A stretch of 49,324 nt of DNA from Anaeromicropila populeti (GCF_900112775.1 NZ_FOYZ01000007.1:1-49324), one strand, 5' to 3'; positions 24,515 to 34,635 are shown, counted from the first letter of the stretch. The notes: generated by a model from the sequence alone, not told the origin. A program made the numbers and translations.

Positions 24515-25192
24515 ATGAATAGCTTGACAGCAAGTCCATTGTTCGGAATACTTCTAAGTATTTCTGCATTTTTACTTGGTTCCGCCTTAAATAGAAAAAC
24601 AAAAAGCCCTCTTGTAAATCCTTTGCTAGTTGCTATTTCTTTCATTATCATAATATTGCATAGCTTTCACATTCCCCTTGAGAATTATCAACAAGGCGGC
24701 AATATGATATCCCTGTTTTTAGCTCCTGCAACTACGGTACTTGGTTACTCTGTTTACAAACAAATTGAAATTTTAAAAAAATATTTCATTCCAGTTGCCG
24801 CAGGCTGTTTTGTTGGCTCTCTTACTTCCATGGGAAGTATCTATCTTCTTTGCCACCTATTTCATTTAGACAGCACGCTTACTTTTTCTTTAATTCCAAA
24901 ATCAGTAACAACTCCTATTGCTATGGAAGTCAGCAGTCAGCTTTCAGGTATTCCTTCTATTACTGTTGCCGCTGTAGTTGCTACTGGCATACTGGGTTCT
25001 GTTACCGCTCCAATCCTTGTGAAGATTTTTCGTATTCAAAATCCTGTTGCAGCTGGAACTGCCATCGGAACATGCAGTCATGCAGTTGGAACCAGCAAGG
25101 CAATTGAACTGGGTGAAATTCAGGGTGCCATGAGTGGAATTGCCATTGGAATGTCTGGAATTATTACTGTACTACTGGCACTTTTTTTCTAA
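24515..25192 (+). CDS. lrgB: LrgB/CidB family membrane protein
   Basis: A 225-residue polytopic protein, partner of the holin-like gene. Family blocks are PLLVAISFIIIILHSFHI, FLAPATTVLGYSVYKQIE and the highly conserved SLIPKSVTTPIAMEVS. The glycine-rich stretch GTAIGTCSHAVGTSKAIELG follows. The start ATG at 24515 follows the lrgA stop immediately with AAAGGAAA before it. Function in this group is still disputed (autolysis control or pyruvate/glycolate transport in some bacteria). Confidence 0.92.
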   Translation: MNSLTASPLFGILLSISAFLLGSALNRKTKSPLVNPLLVAISFIIIILHSFHIPLENYQQGGNMISLFLAPATTVLGYSVYKQIEILKKYFIPVAAGCFVGSLTSMGSIYLLCHLFHLDSTLTFSLIPKSVTTPIAMEVSSQLSGIPSITVAAVVATGILGSVTAPILVKIFRIQNPVAAGTAIGTCSHAVGTSKAIELGEIQGAMSGIAIGMSGIITVLLALFF

Positions 25193-25346
25193 GATAAGAG
25201 TTTCTACGTAATATTTCATAATTTTTTTAAAAAACCACTACACATTTTTGTAATTTTAATGTATAATAATAATTGTTAAAAAATAAACAAAGATTCTTAT
25301 ATGACTACTATAAAATAAAACTACTACAAATAAGAATAACAATATC

Positions 25347-25373
25347 ACCAACCATTACCTATCACATATATTA
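25347..25373 (+). promoter_or_regulatory. Sigma-K-like promoter of dpaAB
   Basis: AC (25347-25348), 16 bases and CATATATTA (25365-25373), against the sigma-K consensus AC-N16-CATAnnnTA. Dipicolinate synthase is a sigma-K gene in the mother cell of well-studied spore formers, so the position agrees with the known biology. Confidence 0.5.
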
Positions 25374-25393
25374 TAAGAGAGGGAGGTTCCTAT

Positions 25394-26263
25394 ATGCCGA
25401 ATAATCAAAAAATATCCATTATCGGTGGCGACTTAAGACAGTTTTATATGGCTAAAATCCTTTTAGAGCAAGGATATGATGTGTCTGTATACTCCTTAGA
25501 AATGCCAGAGGAATTACCTGGTATCAAAAAGTCTCCATCATTAAAAGCTGCGATGAATTTTGGGAATATTATCGTAGGTCCGGTACCATTTTCCAGAGGT
25601 AGTATTAATATAACATCAAATATTAGTAATGATGATATGTCGTTAAAGCATTTTATTTCCTGTATTAGAAAAGATCATGTTATTGTTGGAGGGGTCATTA
25701 GCCCAATTGTATCAAAGCATTGTAAAGCAAATCAAATTCAATGTATTGATTTGTTGGAAGTGAACGAAGTCAGTGTAAAAAATGCTATTGCAACAGCTGA
25801 GGGCGCTATTGTAGAAGCGATTACAAAGAGTGCTGTTAATCTTCATAAAAGCTCCGTTTTAGTTCTTGGATATGGTAAATGCGGAAGTGTTCTGGCTGAA
25901 AAATTGCGTGGACTTAATGCCGATGTCACAGTTTGTGCAAGACGGCAGGAATCCTTAGTTCTAGCTGACGCTGTTGGCTATCATACTCTATGGCTGCCTG
26001 ACTTAGAAGAAAACATTTCCAGCTTTTCTTTTATTTTTAATACGATTCCTGCAAAGATAATAGATAATAACATGCTAAACTCCATTGCAAAGGATGCAAT
26101 AATTATTGATATTTCCTCAAAGCCTGGATGTATGGACTTTGTTGAAGCTTCTCAGCTTGGTATTAATGCTTCCCTTTGTTTGGGTCTGCCCGGAAAGTAT
26201 TCTCCAAAAACGTCAGCTGAAATATTATTAGATACATTATTGGCTTATTTGAAATCTGCTTAA
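25394..26263 (+). CDS. dpaA: Dipicolinate synthase subunit A
   Basis: A 289-residue NAD(P)-binding subunit of the enzyme that makes dipicolinic acid, the calcium-bound core solute of spores, from a lysine-pathway intermediate. It has an N-terminal IIGGDLRQFYMAKILLEQGY, a Rossmann motif VLGYGKCGSVLAEKL, then CARRQES and the end SSKPGCMDFVEA, LGLPGKYSPKTSAEIL. The gene is also known as spoVFA. GGGAGG sits in front of the ATG. It is followed by subunit B after about 30 bases. Confidence 0.95.
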   Translation: MPNNQKISIIGGDLRQFYMAKILLEQGYDVSVYSLEMPEELPGIKKSPSLKAAMNFGNIIVGPVPFSRGSINITSNISNDDMSLKHFISCIRKDHVIVGGVISPIVSKHCKANQIQCIDLLEVNEVSVKNAIATAEGAIVEAITKSAVNLHKSSVLVLGYGKCGSVLAEKLRGLNADVTVCARRQESLVLADAVGYHTLWLPDLEENISSFSFIFNTIPAKIIDNNMLNSIAKDAIIIDISSKPGCMDFVEASQLGINASLCLGLPGKYSPKTSAEILLDTLLAYLKSA

Positions 26264-26295
26264 TAGAGCTTTCAAAGGTAGAAAGAAGTGGTTGT

Positions 26296-26883
26296 ATGAA
26301 ATTATCCGGTTGTAATGTTGGTATTGCATTCACTGGTTCCTTTTGTACCTACGACAAAATTATGCAGCAACTGGAACATCTCGTTTCGCTTGGTGCAAAT
26401 GTAACACCCATATTTTCAGATAAATCTCAGACATTAGATTCTCGTTTTGGCCGTGCAGAAGATTTTATGGAAAAGGCTCAGAAGATTACTTCTAACACAC
26501 CTATTCTTACTATTCCTGCTGCTGAACCGCTGGGTCCAAAGAACATGCTGGATATATTACTTGTAGCACCTTGTACAGGGAACACATTAGCAAAACTCTG
26601 CCATGGTATTACCGATACCCCCGTACTAATGGCTTGTAAGGGACATTTACGAAATGATAAGCCTCTGGTGCTGTTTTTATCAACCAATGATGCACTGGGA
26701 ATTAATTTTAAAAACATTGGAACTTTATTAAATACAAAGCACATTTACTTTGTTCCATTTGGTCAGGATAATTGTACGCAAAAGCCAAATTCCATGGTTT
26801 CCCGATTCGATTTGATTGTGCCTTCCCTGGAATCTGCTTTAGAAAACATTCAGCTTCAGCCTGTTATTCAAGCTCCACTTTAG
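26296..26883 (+). CDS. dpaB: Dipicolinate synthase subunit B (flavoprotein)
   Basis: A 195-residue flavoprotein-like partner of subunit A, also called spoVFB. It opens with VGIAFTGSFCTYDKIMQQLE, followed by FGRAEDFMEKAQ, then IPAAEPLGPKNMLDILLVAP and the CTGNTLAKLCHGITDTPVLM block. The fold is that of phosphopantothenoylcysteine-decarboxylase type flavoproteins. It completes the operon and ends at a strong bidirectional hairpin. Confidence 0.94.
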   Translation: MKLSGCNVGIAFTGSFCTYDKIMQQLEHLVSLGANVTPIFSDKSQTLDSRFGRAEDFMEKAQKITSNTPILTIPAAEPLGPKNMLDILLVAPCTGNTLAKLCHGITDTPVLMACKGHLRNDKPLVLFLSTNDALGINFKNIGTLLNTKHIYFVPFGQDNCTQKPNSMVSRFDLIVPSLESALENIQLQPVIQAPL

Positions 26884-26884
26884 T

Positions 26885-26930
26885 ATAAAGAGAGTGCCAT
26901 TTCTGTTTACAGAGAATGGCACTCTTTGTT
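26885..26930. terminator. Bidirectional terminator between dpaB and asnB
   Basis: AGAGTGCCATT (26891-26901) pairs with AATGGCACTCT (26915-26925), with a T-run on the + side and one on the minus side (CTCTCTTTATAC). Confidence 0.85.
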
Positions 26931-26934
26931 CCAT

Positions 26935-28788
26935 TTATAAGTCAATCTTTATTTGATAATGCTCCAGCCAGTAATTAATTTCAAATAAATAGGCATACAT
27001 TTGGGGCTGTGCCATTAATTGTCCAAACCATGGTCTGCCCAGGTCCGAACGGCATTCCATCAGCCTGCTGATTGCCTCGTGATGAATTAATTGGTGCAAT
27101 GGTGCATTCTTATTCTCTAAAATTGGACGCAGTGTGTTTTTTAGCATTTCCTCATAGGCAGGATCATAGGTTTTTGGATAAGGACTCTTTTTCCGCCACA
27201 ATACCTCTTCTGGCAGTACATCCTTTGCAGCATCACGCAGCAAACCTTTTACCACTTGATTCCGGTATTTAAATTCCCATGGCACGTTATATAAATACTG
27301 CACCAGACGATGGTCAGCAAATGGTACCCTTACCTCTAATCCACTTGCCATTGTCATTCTGTCTTTTCGATCTAGTAACGTTGTCATAAACCAAGCTGTG
27401 TTCAGATAACTGATTTCTCTCTGCCTCTTTTTTAGCGCCGTTTCCTCCTCTAACTTAGAAACCCTTTTCATTGTTTCGTCATACTGCTCCTGAACATACT
27501 CTTCCAATGGAAGCATTTCTAAAATATCTGGTGCAATTATTTCCTTACGAAAATCAAAGTTTTTAGACCATGGAAATGCTTTTTTCTTATAAACTTCTTC
27601 ATCTCTAAACCATGGATATCCTCCAAAAATTTCGTCTGCACATTCTCCTGATAAGCAAACTGTGTGATTCTTTTTTATTTCACGGCAGAAATAAAAGAGA
27701 GAGGAATCTACATCAACCATTCCTGGTAAATCCTTTGCTCTGACAGCATTTTTCAAAAAATTTAGCAGCTTTGGCGTTTCACATTCTAAGTAAGTATGAT
27801 GCGATTTTATATAATCTACCATAATATCTACATATGGACGATCCTCAGATGGCTGAAAGCTGGATGCCTTAAAATATTTACTATTGTCCTTATAGTCAAA
27901 GGAATAGGTATCTAGTACTTTTCCCTGTTTCCTAAGAAAAGATGACGCAACAGAAGAAACAATACTAGAATCAATTCCCCCGGACAACAAAGTGCAGATT
28001 GGTACATCAGAAACCAACTGTCTTTCAATGGCATCAAATAATAAATATCTGGTTTTTTCTACTGTTTGCTCATAGCTGTCTGTATGTTCTGATGCAGTCA
28101 GGCTCCAGTAGCAGTACAAGTCACGCTTTTCCTTTTCTATATGCATGGCATATCCTGGCGGAATCTCCTTAATTCCTTGAAACACTCCACAACCAGGACT
28201 TCTTGCTGGCCCTACTCCAAAAATTTCACACAACCCCTTCTTGTCAATTACAGGACTTACGGAAGGATATGCTAAAATTCCTTTTATTTCCGACGCAAAA
28301 AGAAATGTATCTCCCTGTTCCATATAGAAGAGAGGCTTTATGCCAAATCGATCTCTGCACAAGAAAAGTCCTTCTGTCCATGGATTCCAGATGGCAAATC
28401 CAAATATTCCATTAAAATGTTCTACACAGGCTTCTCCATATTCAATATATGCTGTTAAGACAACTTCTGTATCGGAGGATGTTTCAAAAAACCAGCCCCG
28501 CTTTTTCAAGTTGTCTCGCACTTCATCTGTATTGTATAGTTCTCCGTTATATACAATAACAAAATCCTTATCTTGCACCTTTTTCACCATAGGCTGCCTT
28601 CCACCTTCTGGATCAATAACCGCCAGTCTTCTATGGGCAAGGGCACAATGTTTCTTTACCACAACTCCGTCTGCATCTGGTCCTCTGTGGGCAATTACTT
28701 CACCCATTTTCCCCACAACGTCCCTGTGCTTATCCATTTCAGTTTCAAATTGTATATTTGAATTAAAATATCCTGCAATTCCGCACAA
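26935..28788 (-). CDS. asnB: Asparagine synthase (glutamine-hydrolysing) AsnB
   Basis: A 617-residue two-domain enzyme making asparagine from aspartate, glutamine and ATP. The N-terminal glutaminase begins with (M)CGIAGYF, where Cys2 is the nucleophile. The synthetase domain has the PP-loop LLSGGIDSSIVSS and later LSGECADEIFGGYPW and RVPFADHRLVQY. The start must be the TTG at 28788, immediately before Cys2, with GGAGGT eight bases upstream. A 9-bp inverted repeat surrounds the putative -10 element upstream. It follows the secreted Ig-like gene but appears to have its own promoter. Confidence 0.95.
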   Translation of the reverse strand: MCGIAGYFNSNIQFETEMDKHRDVVGKMGEVIAHRGPDADGVVVKKHCALAHRRLAVIDPEGGRQPMVKKVQDKDFVIVYNGELYNTDEVRDNLKKRGWFFETSSDTEVVLTAYIEYGEACVEHFNGIFGFAIWNPWTEGLFLCRDRFGIKPLFYMEQGDTFLFASEIKGILAYPSVSPVIDKKGLCEIFGVGPARSPGCGVFQGIKEIPPGYAMHIEKEKRDLYCYWSLTASEHTDSYEQTVEKTRYLLFDAIERQLVSDVPICTLLSGGIDSSIVSSVASSFLRKQGKVLDTYSFDYKDNSKYFKASSFQPSEDRPYVDIMVDYIKSHHTYLECETPKLLNFLKNAVRAKDLPGMVDVDSSLFYFCREIKKNHTVCLSGECADEIFGGYPWFRDEEVYKKKAFPWSKNFDFRKEIIAPDILEMLPLEEYVQEQYDETMKRVSKLEEETALKKRQREISYLNTAWFMTTLLDRKDRMTMASGLEVRVPFADHRLVQYLYNVPWEFKYRNQVVKGLLRDAAKDVLPEEVLWRKKSPYPKTYDPAYEEMLKNTLRPILENKNAPLHQLIHHEAISRLMECRSDLGRPWFGQLMAQPQMYAYLFEINYWLEHYQIKIDL

Positions 28789-28802
28789 AAAACAGCACCT
28801 CC

Positions 28803-28840
28803 AAATTCACTCTTATTTATTATACGAATAAAGTGAATTT
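28803..28840 (-). promoter_or_regulatory. Operator-like inverted repeat around the asnB promoter
   Basis: AAATTCACT (28803-28811) and AGTGAATTT (28832-28840) are perfect arms 20 bases apart and enclose TATAAT on the minus strand. One arm abuts the ribosome site. A repressor binding both arms would cover the promoter, which is inference. The -35 element is poor. Confidence 0.45.
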
Positions 28841-28889
28841 GTGTGCTGTTTCTCCATTCAATCTTATCATTGTTGTGTGAAAATTATTT

Positions 28890-30119
28890 TTAGTCCTCGA
28901 ACTTATCTACAATAATTTGTACAGACAAACTATACTTTCCGCAAGTTGCCGTAATAGTTGCTGTTCCCTTTGATACTCCAGAAACAACTCCGTCCTCTGT
29001 CACGGTTGCAACTGCTGGATTACTGGTGGAATACATGATCACATCGGTTGTGTTAGCTGGTGCAACAGAAAACAGGTATTTCATAAATAATGTGTCATCC
29101 TCTAAATCATAATATACCGTTCTTGTTACCGCTGAATTCCCTGAGGAAGTGTCCACGTAAATCGGATTGAATACAAAGCTTTCCACAGGAATCTCCTTCA
29201 CTTCTACCTTAACAGTACCAATTGTCCGAGTTATTCCCTTGTACGTTTCCAAAACCTCTATTTCCGTTGTTCCTACCGCTGTTCCTTTTAAATTGTATTC
29301 TTTGGAACTATTACCTACTGTTATTTCTTCTACAGAAACAATGGAGGAATCTTTGCTTTTCAAAGTAAATACCTGCCCCTTATCATATGTGGAGCAATTT
29401 TTTACCTGAATTAAAGAAGTCCAGACAACGCTTTTCTGATAGCCTAATTCTGCAATATCTGCTGCTTTTCCAGTGCTATTCAGTGCTGTTACTGTAGGTG
29501 CTACAACTTTAATGGTAACACTGCCAACTGTTCTGGTATTTTTCCCAAGCTTTTCTTTAATTATAATCGTTGTTTTTCCAGCCTTTTTAGCTGTAATAGT
29601 TCCATCCTTTTTCACTGATACAATCTTAGAATTCTTAGATGTGTAAGCATAGGATGCATATCCATTTTTATACTTTATAAGTTCTGGTGCAAACGTATCA
29701 TACTGGTTCACAGTTATACTCTTCTTTGCACGCTTTGATGCTGATACCGTTACCTTACATACGCCTATTTTGGTTTTTATAGCACCTGTTATTTCGTATA
29801 GAGTAATCTTTGCTGTTCCCTTTTTTACACCTGTCAGCTTTCCTCTGACTGCACCATAACTATTATCCATCTTGACTTTGCAAACCGATGTTTTGCTTGA
29901 AGTCATATAATAGGATGCGCCTGCACTTGCATTTTTCACATATACGTAATCGTCTGCACCATTTACCCCAACTGTGGCTGATTTTTTTGCAAATGCAGCA
30001 TTAGAAACCACAACCATGGCATCTGCTGGCACGTTTGCATAACATTCACCATAAAGACCTGCCACCAAAGTAAGAAGCAGCATCACACTAAACACTCTGA
30101 AAATTTGTTTACCTTTCAT
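28890..30119 (-). CDS. Secreted protein with bacterial Ig-like (BIG2-type) repeats
   Basis: A 409-residue exported protein with a signal peptide (QIFRVFSVMLLLTLVAGLYG, ending near CYA). About four Ig-like units follow (40-130, 135-210, 215-310, 315-405). Each contains a xxVxxxGxVTakkxGxaTIt-type strand such as KKDGTITAKKAGKTTIIIKE, AVGTTEIEVLETY and SGVSKGTATITATCG. No sortase signal or catalytic domain is seen. BIG2 repeats mostly serve as spacers or ligand-binding parts on the cell surface. The ATG at 30119 is used for its GGAGGAAAAGG site. It follows a membrane metallopeptidase-like gene by about 75 bases. Confidence 0.82.
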   Translation of the reverse strand: MKGKQIFRVFSVMLLLTLVAGLYGECYANVPADAMVVVSNAAFAKKSATVGVNGADDYVYVKNASAGASYYMTSSKTSVCKVKMDNSYGAVRGKLTGVKKGTAKITLYEITGAIKTKIGVCKVTVSASKRAKKSITVNQYDTFAPELIKYKNGYASYAYTSKNSKIVSVKKDGTITAKKAGKTTIIIKEKLGKNTRTVGSVTIKVVAPTVTALNSTGKAADIAELGYQKSVVWTSLIQVKNCSTYDKGQVFTLKSKDSSIVSVEEITVGNSSKEYNLKGTAVGTTEIEVLETYKGITRTIGTVKVEVKEIPVESFVFNPIYVDTSSGNSAVTRTVYYDLEDDTLFMKYLFSVAPANTTDVIMYSTSNPAVATVTEDGVVSGVSKGTATITATCGKYSLSVQIIVDKFED

Positions 30120-30193
30120 AACCTTTTCCTCCGCCTCAATTATATTTACTACTCTAAATATACTACATTTTTCCACGAGGCACAATGAAAAAG

Positions 30194-31294
30194 TTATTTA
30201 TATAAATCAACATTTTTATTGTAGTAGCCTAGAATTAATTCCACAACTCTGTTATAGCTTTCTACTCCATCCTCTTCACTATTCATTTTTAAATACAGAT
30301 CGTTAGTTGTACTTGAAATCTCCGCAACCTTTCCTCTAAAGTTATCCCAGAACATACGGTCCTGCTCCAAATCTCTTATAACAAGCTGGCATCTCTCTGC
30401 TTTTATCTCCTGATATGCCTCTTTGTTGTATTCCAGCAAATCATTCATACAATAAATATAGGCAAGTAGATACCCACTGTATCGGAACTCTGGACTATCT
30501 GACCCGATGCAAGCCAGAAAAGATATAAAGTTTGCTTCGTCCTCTTTCATAAAACCTCTCAGATGACTTAATTCATGGCAAATAGTAAACGGAATATTAA
30601 AATCTGGCATATCCTCATTAAATGTAGCTTCAAACGTAAATGGAGAATACATGCCGCATAAAAATTGATATGACATAAATTCTGAAAATATTAGGGGCTT
30701 GGGATTCGGATAATACCCTTCTAAATCACCATACACATTCCCCAGTTTTTTCATTGCCTGAATCCCTTCCTGATAATCACTCCGGCTTATATTCAAGTTT
30801 CCATTTTCATCTAAGGAAACCTGACTCTCTAATTCATTCAATTGTGTCACAATATGTCTGCACACATCAATTAATAAGCTTTGATTGAGATTATCCGTAG
30901 TAATCCCTGCTGTAGCGGCAAAGTCCTTTCGGTAATAATTAATCCCACAATTTTCTGTATAAAGAAAGAAAATGACAGCTATGAATAAAAATAAATTAGC
31001 CAGTCCATTTTTACAAATTGCTTTAAAAGTAGTCGTCCTTCTCTTCCATTTCACCAGTGCTGCCACGAAATAACCAATTACTGCAGCAATCAGAAAAATG
31101 CTGATGAGTTCTAGCAATGAAAATGGATATAGGGACGTTATCCTTGCAATCATATTCATTGCTGCTAAATATATATATTGGTAATGCCACTGGGCAAAGC
31201 CAGGAAAAGCCTTTGCCATAAAGTATGTAGCAATACTAAAGAGCATTAAAACAACACTTATAACTAGTTTTTTATCATTTTTAATCTGCCTCAT
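30194..31294 (-). CDS. DUF3810 membrane protein with HExxH zinc-peptidase motif
   Basis: A 366-residue protein. Three hydrophobic segments (about 10-30, 50-75, 95-115) precede a large extracytoplasmic or cytoplasmic domain. This contains CHELSHLRGFMKEDEANF, with HELSH as a zincin HExxH site and a downstream glutamate (EDEANF) that may be the third ligand. This is the DUF3810 family, of which no activity is established to my knowledge. The ATG at 31294 has AGGAGG six bases upstream. It is the third gene of a row with GT39 and an FAD oxidoreductase. Confidence 0.78.
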   Translation of the reverse strand: MRQIKNDKKLVISVVLMLFSIATYFMAKAFPGFAQWHYQYIYLAAMNMIARITSLYPFSLLELISIFLIAAVIGYFVAALVKWKRRTTTFKAICKNGLANLFLFIAVIFFLYTENCGINYYRKDFAATAGITTDNLNQSLLIDVCRHIVTQLNELESQVSLDENGNLNISRSDYQEGIQAMKKLGNVYGDLEGYYPNPKPLIFSEFMSYQFLCGMYSPFTFEATFNEDMPDFNIPFTICHELSHLRGFMKEDEANFISFLACIGSDSPEFRYSGYLLAYIYCMNDLLEYNKEAYQEIKAERCQLVIRDLEQDRMFWDNFRGKVAEISSTTNDLYLKMNSEEDGVESYNRVVELILGYYNKNVDLYK

Positions 31295-31322
31295 GTTATC
31301 CTCCTGCCTGTAAAATGATGTA

Positions 31323-32891
31323 TTATTTTTTTGATTCTTCCTTATTTTCATGATAACTCTGTTCTACGTTAACGTTCCAGAGGCTTTCCTTATTCTTGTT
31401 TCCGCTCTTAACAAGTTTAACGGCTTCCATTGCTGTAAGCATGGAATGATCCATATTGTTGTAGCGGTGCTGTCCATTACGGCCAATGCAGTACAGATTC
31501 TCCATCTGATTCAGATAACTTTCTACCTGATCAAACTTGGCATAGGAACCAAAGTACGCTGGATACGCTTTTTTCACTTGTATATAAGTGGAATCTAACA
31601 CATCCTCCTCTTGAAGAATTCCCATTTTCACCATTTCACTAATGGCAAAGGAAATGAACTCTTCCTTTTTCATGTTCCACATGCTGTCTCCTTCTTCACA
31701 AAAATACTCCATACCAAGCCACATTGTATTCTTGTAATTATTCACCATATAAGGTGACCAGTTATTGAATATCTGTAACCTTCCAACCTTCACATCCCGC
31801 TCTTGAATATAAATCCAGCAATCCGGAATTCTATCTTCAAAGGTAACCTGCTTTGTATTATTCTTTAGCGCCAGCTTATCAACTAATAGTCCTACCGTAA
31901 TGAAATCCCGGTAAGGAAGCTTCGTTGCTATATCTGATACCTGTTCTGGAACACTGCTTCCCATTGCCTGTACCAAATCCTTAACTGGCATAGAAGAAAA
32001 ATAATAATCCGCCGTTTCATTGGAGGTCTCATTTCCACTCTTAATGGATACTCCCTCTATTTTTGTTTTTGCATCATTTACTTTCACTCCTGTAATTTCT
32101 GCATTTCGGATTATCTCTCCTCCACGTCTTTCTACTTCAATGGCAAGAGTTTCCCATAACTGGCCCGGTCCGTACTTAGGATAATAAAACTGTTCAATTA
32201 AGGACGTTTCCTTTTTACTCTGCTTAATATGAAATACTCTGCAAAAAACATCTGCAATTGCTTTCTTCAAGGATAATCCTTTTACCCTCTGTGCTCCCCA
32301 GTCTGGTGAAATCTCACTGGGATCAATCCCCCATAATTTTGCTGTATAATCCTTAAAAAACATTTCATACAAAGGCTTGCCAAAACGATTGATATAAAAG
32401 TCAGCCAGTGATTTTTCTTCTCTTTTTTTAATTAATGCACCAATATACCCAAATCCTGCTTTCATGGTTCTTAACAATCCCATATTCATAATGGTACGAG
32501 GACTTAGTGAAATTGGATAATCAAAAAAACTTTTTAAATAATAAATTCTTGATACACGGTTACGAACTAACATTACCTGATCATTGGTTTCTGGATCAGA
32601 GCCTTTTTCTTCCAGTGGTTTTTCAATATGCAGCAGCTTATCATCCATAGCTGGTTTCCCTTGTACTGGCATCAAGTCAGTCCATAGCTTCATAACTTCC
32701 TCATTTTTTGTAAAAAAACGATGCCCCCCTATGTCAATGCGGTTTCCCATGTAATGTGCCGTTCTTGAAATACCGCCTATATCATCACTTGCTTCATAAA
32801 TTACTGGAACAATGTCCGTTTCCTTCAATAAATAATAAGCAGCTGTTAATCCTGCTGGACCTGCTCCAATAATAATTGCTTTCTTTTTCAT
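31323..32891 (-). CDS. NAD(P)/FAD-dependent oxidoreductase (UDP-galactopyranose-mutase/amine-oxidase fold)
   Basis: A 522-residue flavoprotein. The dinucleotide motif is [18 protein letters not shown] (5-22), with [13 protein letters not shown] as the second FAD contact and [13 protein letters not shown] typical of Glf- or protoporphyrinogen-oxidase-like enzymes in glycan loci. The C-terminal flavin block is [20 protein letters not shown]. Family members work on nucleotide sugars or lipid-linked sugars. The substrate is not known. It lies downstream of GT39, with a gap of about 50 bases. Confidence 0.82.
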   Translation of the reverse strand: MKKKAIIIGAGPAGLTAAYYLLKETDIVPVIYEASDDIGGISRTAHYMGNRIDIGGHRFFTKNEEVMKLWTDLMPVQGKPAMDDKLLHIEKPLEEKGSDPETNDQVMLVRNRVSRIYYLKSFFDYPISLSPRTIMNMGLLRTMKAGFGYIGALIKKREEKSLADFYINRFGKPLYEMFFKDYTAKLWGIDPSEISPDWGAQRVKGLSLKKAIADVFCRVFHIKQSKKETSLIEQFYYPKYGPGQLWETLAIEVERRGGEIIRNAEITGVKVNDAKTKIEGVSIKSGNETSNETADYYFSSMPVKDLVQAMGSSVPEQVSDIATKLPYRDFITVGLLVDKLALKNNTKQVTFEDRIPDCWIYIQERDVKVGRLQIFNNWSPYMVNNYKNTMWLGMEYFCEEGDSMWNMKKEEFISFAISEMVKMGILQEEDVLDSTYIQVKKAYPAYFGSYAKFDQVESYLNQMENLYCIGRNGQHRYNNMDHSMLTAMEAVKLVKSGNKNKESLWNVNVEQSYHENKEESKK

Positions 32892-32944
32892 TTCTTAACC
32901 CCCAGATAATTCATCTTTCCTTTTTCTATTTTTGTATTTTAATT

Positions 32945-34507
32945 TTACCAAAGCCTGTAGTTTGTCAGCATCGTATACATTGCAACGGATAAACATCCAA
33001 ATACTGCAATTGCAGCATACATTACCTTTTCCAGTACAATACCGCCCTTTATCTTTTTCTCACAGGCACTGTCTACCAGTACACCGATGAAAATCCCTCC
33101 TAAAAAAGCAGTTGGCACAATATAACGGAAATCCATGGTACACCCAAATGGAAATTTCACATTATACCAAATAAAAGAGCACACATAAATCAGCCACAAA
33201 TAGGGAAAACCTAACCGCACCATCAGATTATCCTTATATCGAATTACTGTATAAATCATTGCAATAAGTGATACAATAATTAAAAACATATTAATACAAA
33301 TCAACGCCCTTGGAATAAACCCTTTTATCTCGTGTTCAAATTCTCCAAAAATCGAACACTTTACTACATATAAAGGCAGATTACAGTCTGTATGTGGATT
33401 AACATAAATCGGATCCAGCAATTCGTCTGCTTTGAATGACAGAAAACGATCCTTAATAGACTCTTCTCCTACATATAAATCGCTTTCCGGAGTAATCATT
33501 GGCGTATAGCCAATAGGCTGGTTAAACTGCTTCAAATTCCGAACAGGATACCACAGTGCCAACGGAAAACAAATAACTGCAAATAATGCCAGTTCTCCTA
33601 TAATAAAGGCCGTCTTTTTGTTTATCCACTTCTTCTCTATTTTTCTGCATGTATACCAATTGCGAAACAATACATATAACATAACTGGCCCTGTAAAAAA
33701 TGCAATAATCCCACAAGAGATTTTTGTCATCATTCCAAGTCCAAAAGCAATTCCAAGTACTACAATATTCAGCCAGGTCTGATTTTTTAACCATTTTACA
33801 GTAAAGAGAACAGCCAGCATAATAAAAAAGATAACAAGGGAATCATTGTTTACTCTTCCTGCAAGTAAAAAAGTATTCGGATGTAATGCTGTTACAGCAA
33901 CGGCAATGAAAACTCCCTTTTTATTCAGTGCAACTTCTTCACACAATTTTTTCACCAGCAACAGAACTCCACAGGAACCAAAGCAGGAAACAATTTTGGA
34001 AGCCTCCACAGCCATTTCCACATCTGTCCTGTTAATAATAAATCCAACAATCTTACCAAATACTGCTCCCATAAAATGAAAAAATGGTGGATGATAAAAC
34101 TGATAAAAATTAGAATCCGGTAATTTCCCCAAATCGTATATGTATTCAATATAAGCCGCATGTCCACCAAATGTTATGTCCAATGTTCCTATATCGTGGG
34201 GTCTTACATTATATGGGGTATAGAGCATATAACCTACCCGCATAATAAAACCAATTGCCATTACCATATAGACTACGTAATTCCATTGAAATTTATTTTT
34301 CACGCATAGTCCGATGGTTACAATAATACTAAGCGCCACTCCTGCCTGCATCACCCTTTGAATTGTGACAATATTTGTTTGTAACTGAAAACGATACACA
34401 AAACAAAAAATTATGGTAATTGCCGCCAGCATGACACCAAAAGAATAGAGTTCGTTTCCCACACACTCCATCCTTTTATCTTTCGTCTTATTTATAACAC
34501 CTCTCAA
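32945..34507 (-). CDS. GT39-like membrane glycosyltransferase (PMT/ArnT fold)
   Basis: A 520-residue protein with some 11-12 hydrophobic segments. The loop after the second carries RPHDIGTLDITFGGHAAYIE and YHPPFFH, as in the GT-C, PMT/ArnT class that transfers sugars from polyprenyl phosphate outside the membrane. The start is a TTG at 34507 preceded by GGAGAAAAG; an ATG lies at 34471 with a poorer site. It heads a row with the FAD oxidoreductase and DUF3810 gene, suggesting a role in a surface glycan or glycoprotein. Confidence 0.8.
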   Translation of the reverse strand: MRGVINKTKDKRMECVGNELYSFGVMLAAITIIFCFVYRFQLQTNIVTIQRVMQAGVALSIIVTIGLCVKNKFQWNYVVYMVMAIGFIMRVGYMLYTPYNVRPHDIGTLDITFGGHAAYIEYIYDLGKLPDSNFYQFYHPPFFHFMGAVFGKIVGFIINRTDVEMAVEASKIVSCFGSCGVLLLVKKLCEEVALNKKGVFIAVAVTALHPNTFLLAGRVNNDSLVIFFIMLAVLFTVKWLKNQTWLNIVVLGIAFGLGMMTKISCGIIAFFTGPVMLYVLFRNWYTCRKIEKKWINKKTAFIIGELALFAVICFPLALWYPVRNLKQFNQPIGYTPMITPESDLYVGEESIKDRFLSFKADELLDPIYVNPHTDCNLPLYVVKCSIFGEFEHEIKGFIPRALICINMFLIIVSLIAMIYTVIRYKDNLMVRLGFPYLWLIYVCSFIWYNVKFPFGCTMDFRYIVPTAFLGGIFIGVLVDSACEKKIKGGIVLEKVMYAAIAVFGCLSVAMYTMLTNYRLW

Positions 34508-34635
34508 CTTTTCTCCAACTTTCTTTGTACATTTTTTCTACTAATGATTAAATTATACCTCTTTTTTTGACTATTTACAACTACAGTTTATGCCATTGAC
34601 AGGTACATGACTTCCAAATAAAATGTTCTATTACA

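Noticed and set aside
28340-28831. A 163-codon plus-strand frame opposite asnB
   Set aside because: It is antisense to the conserved glutaminase domain and has no recognisable features.
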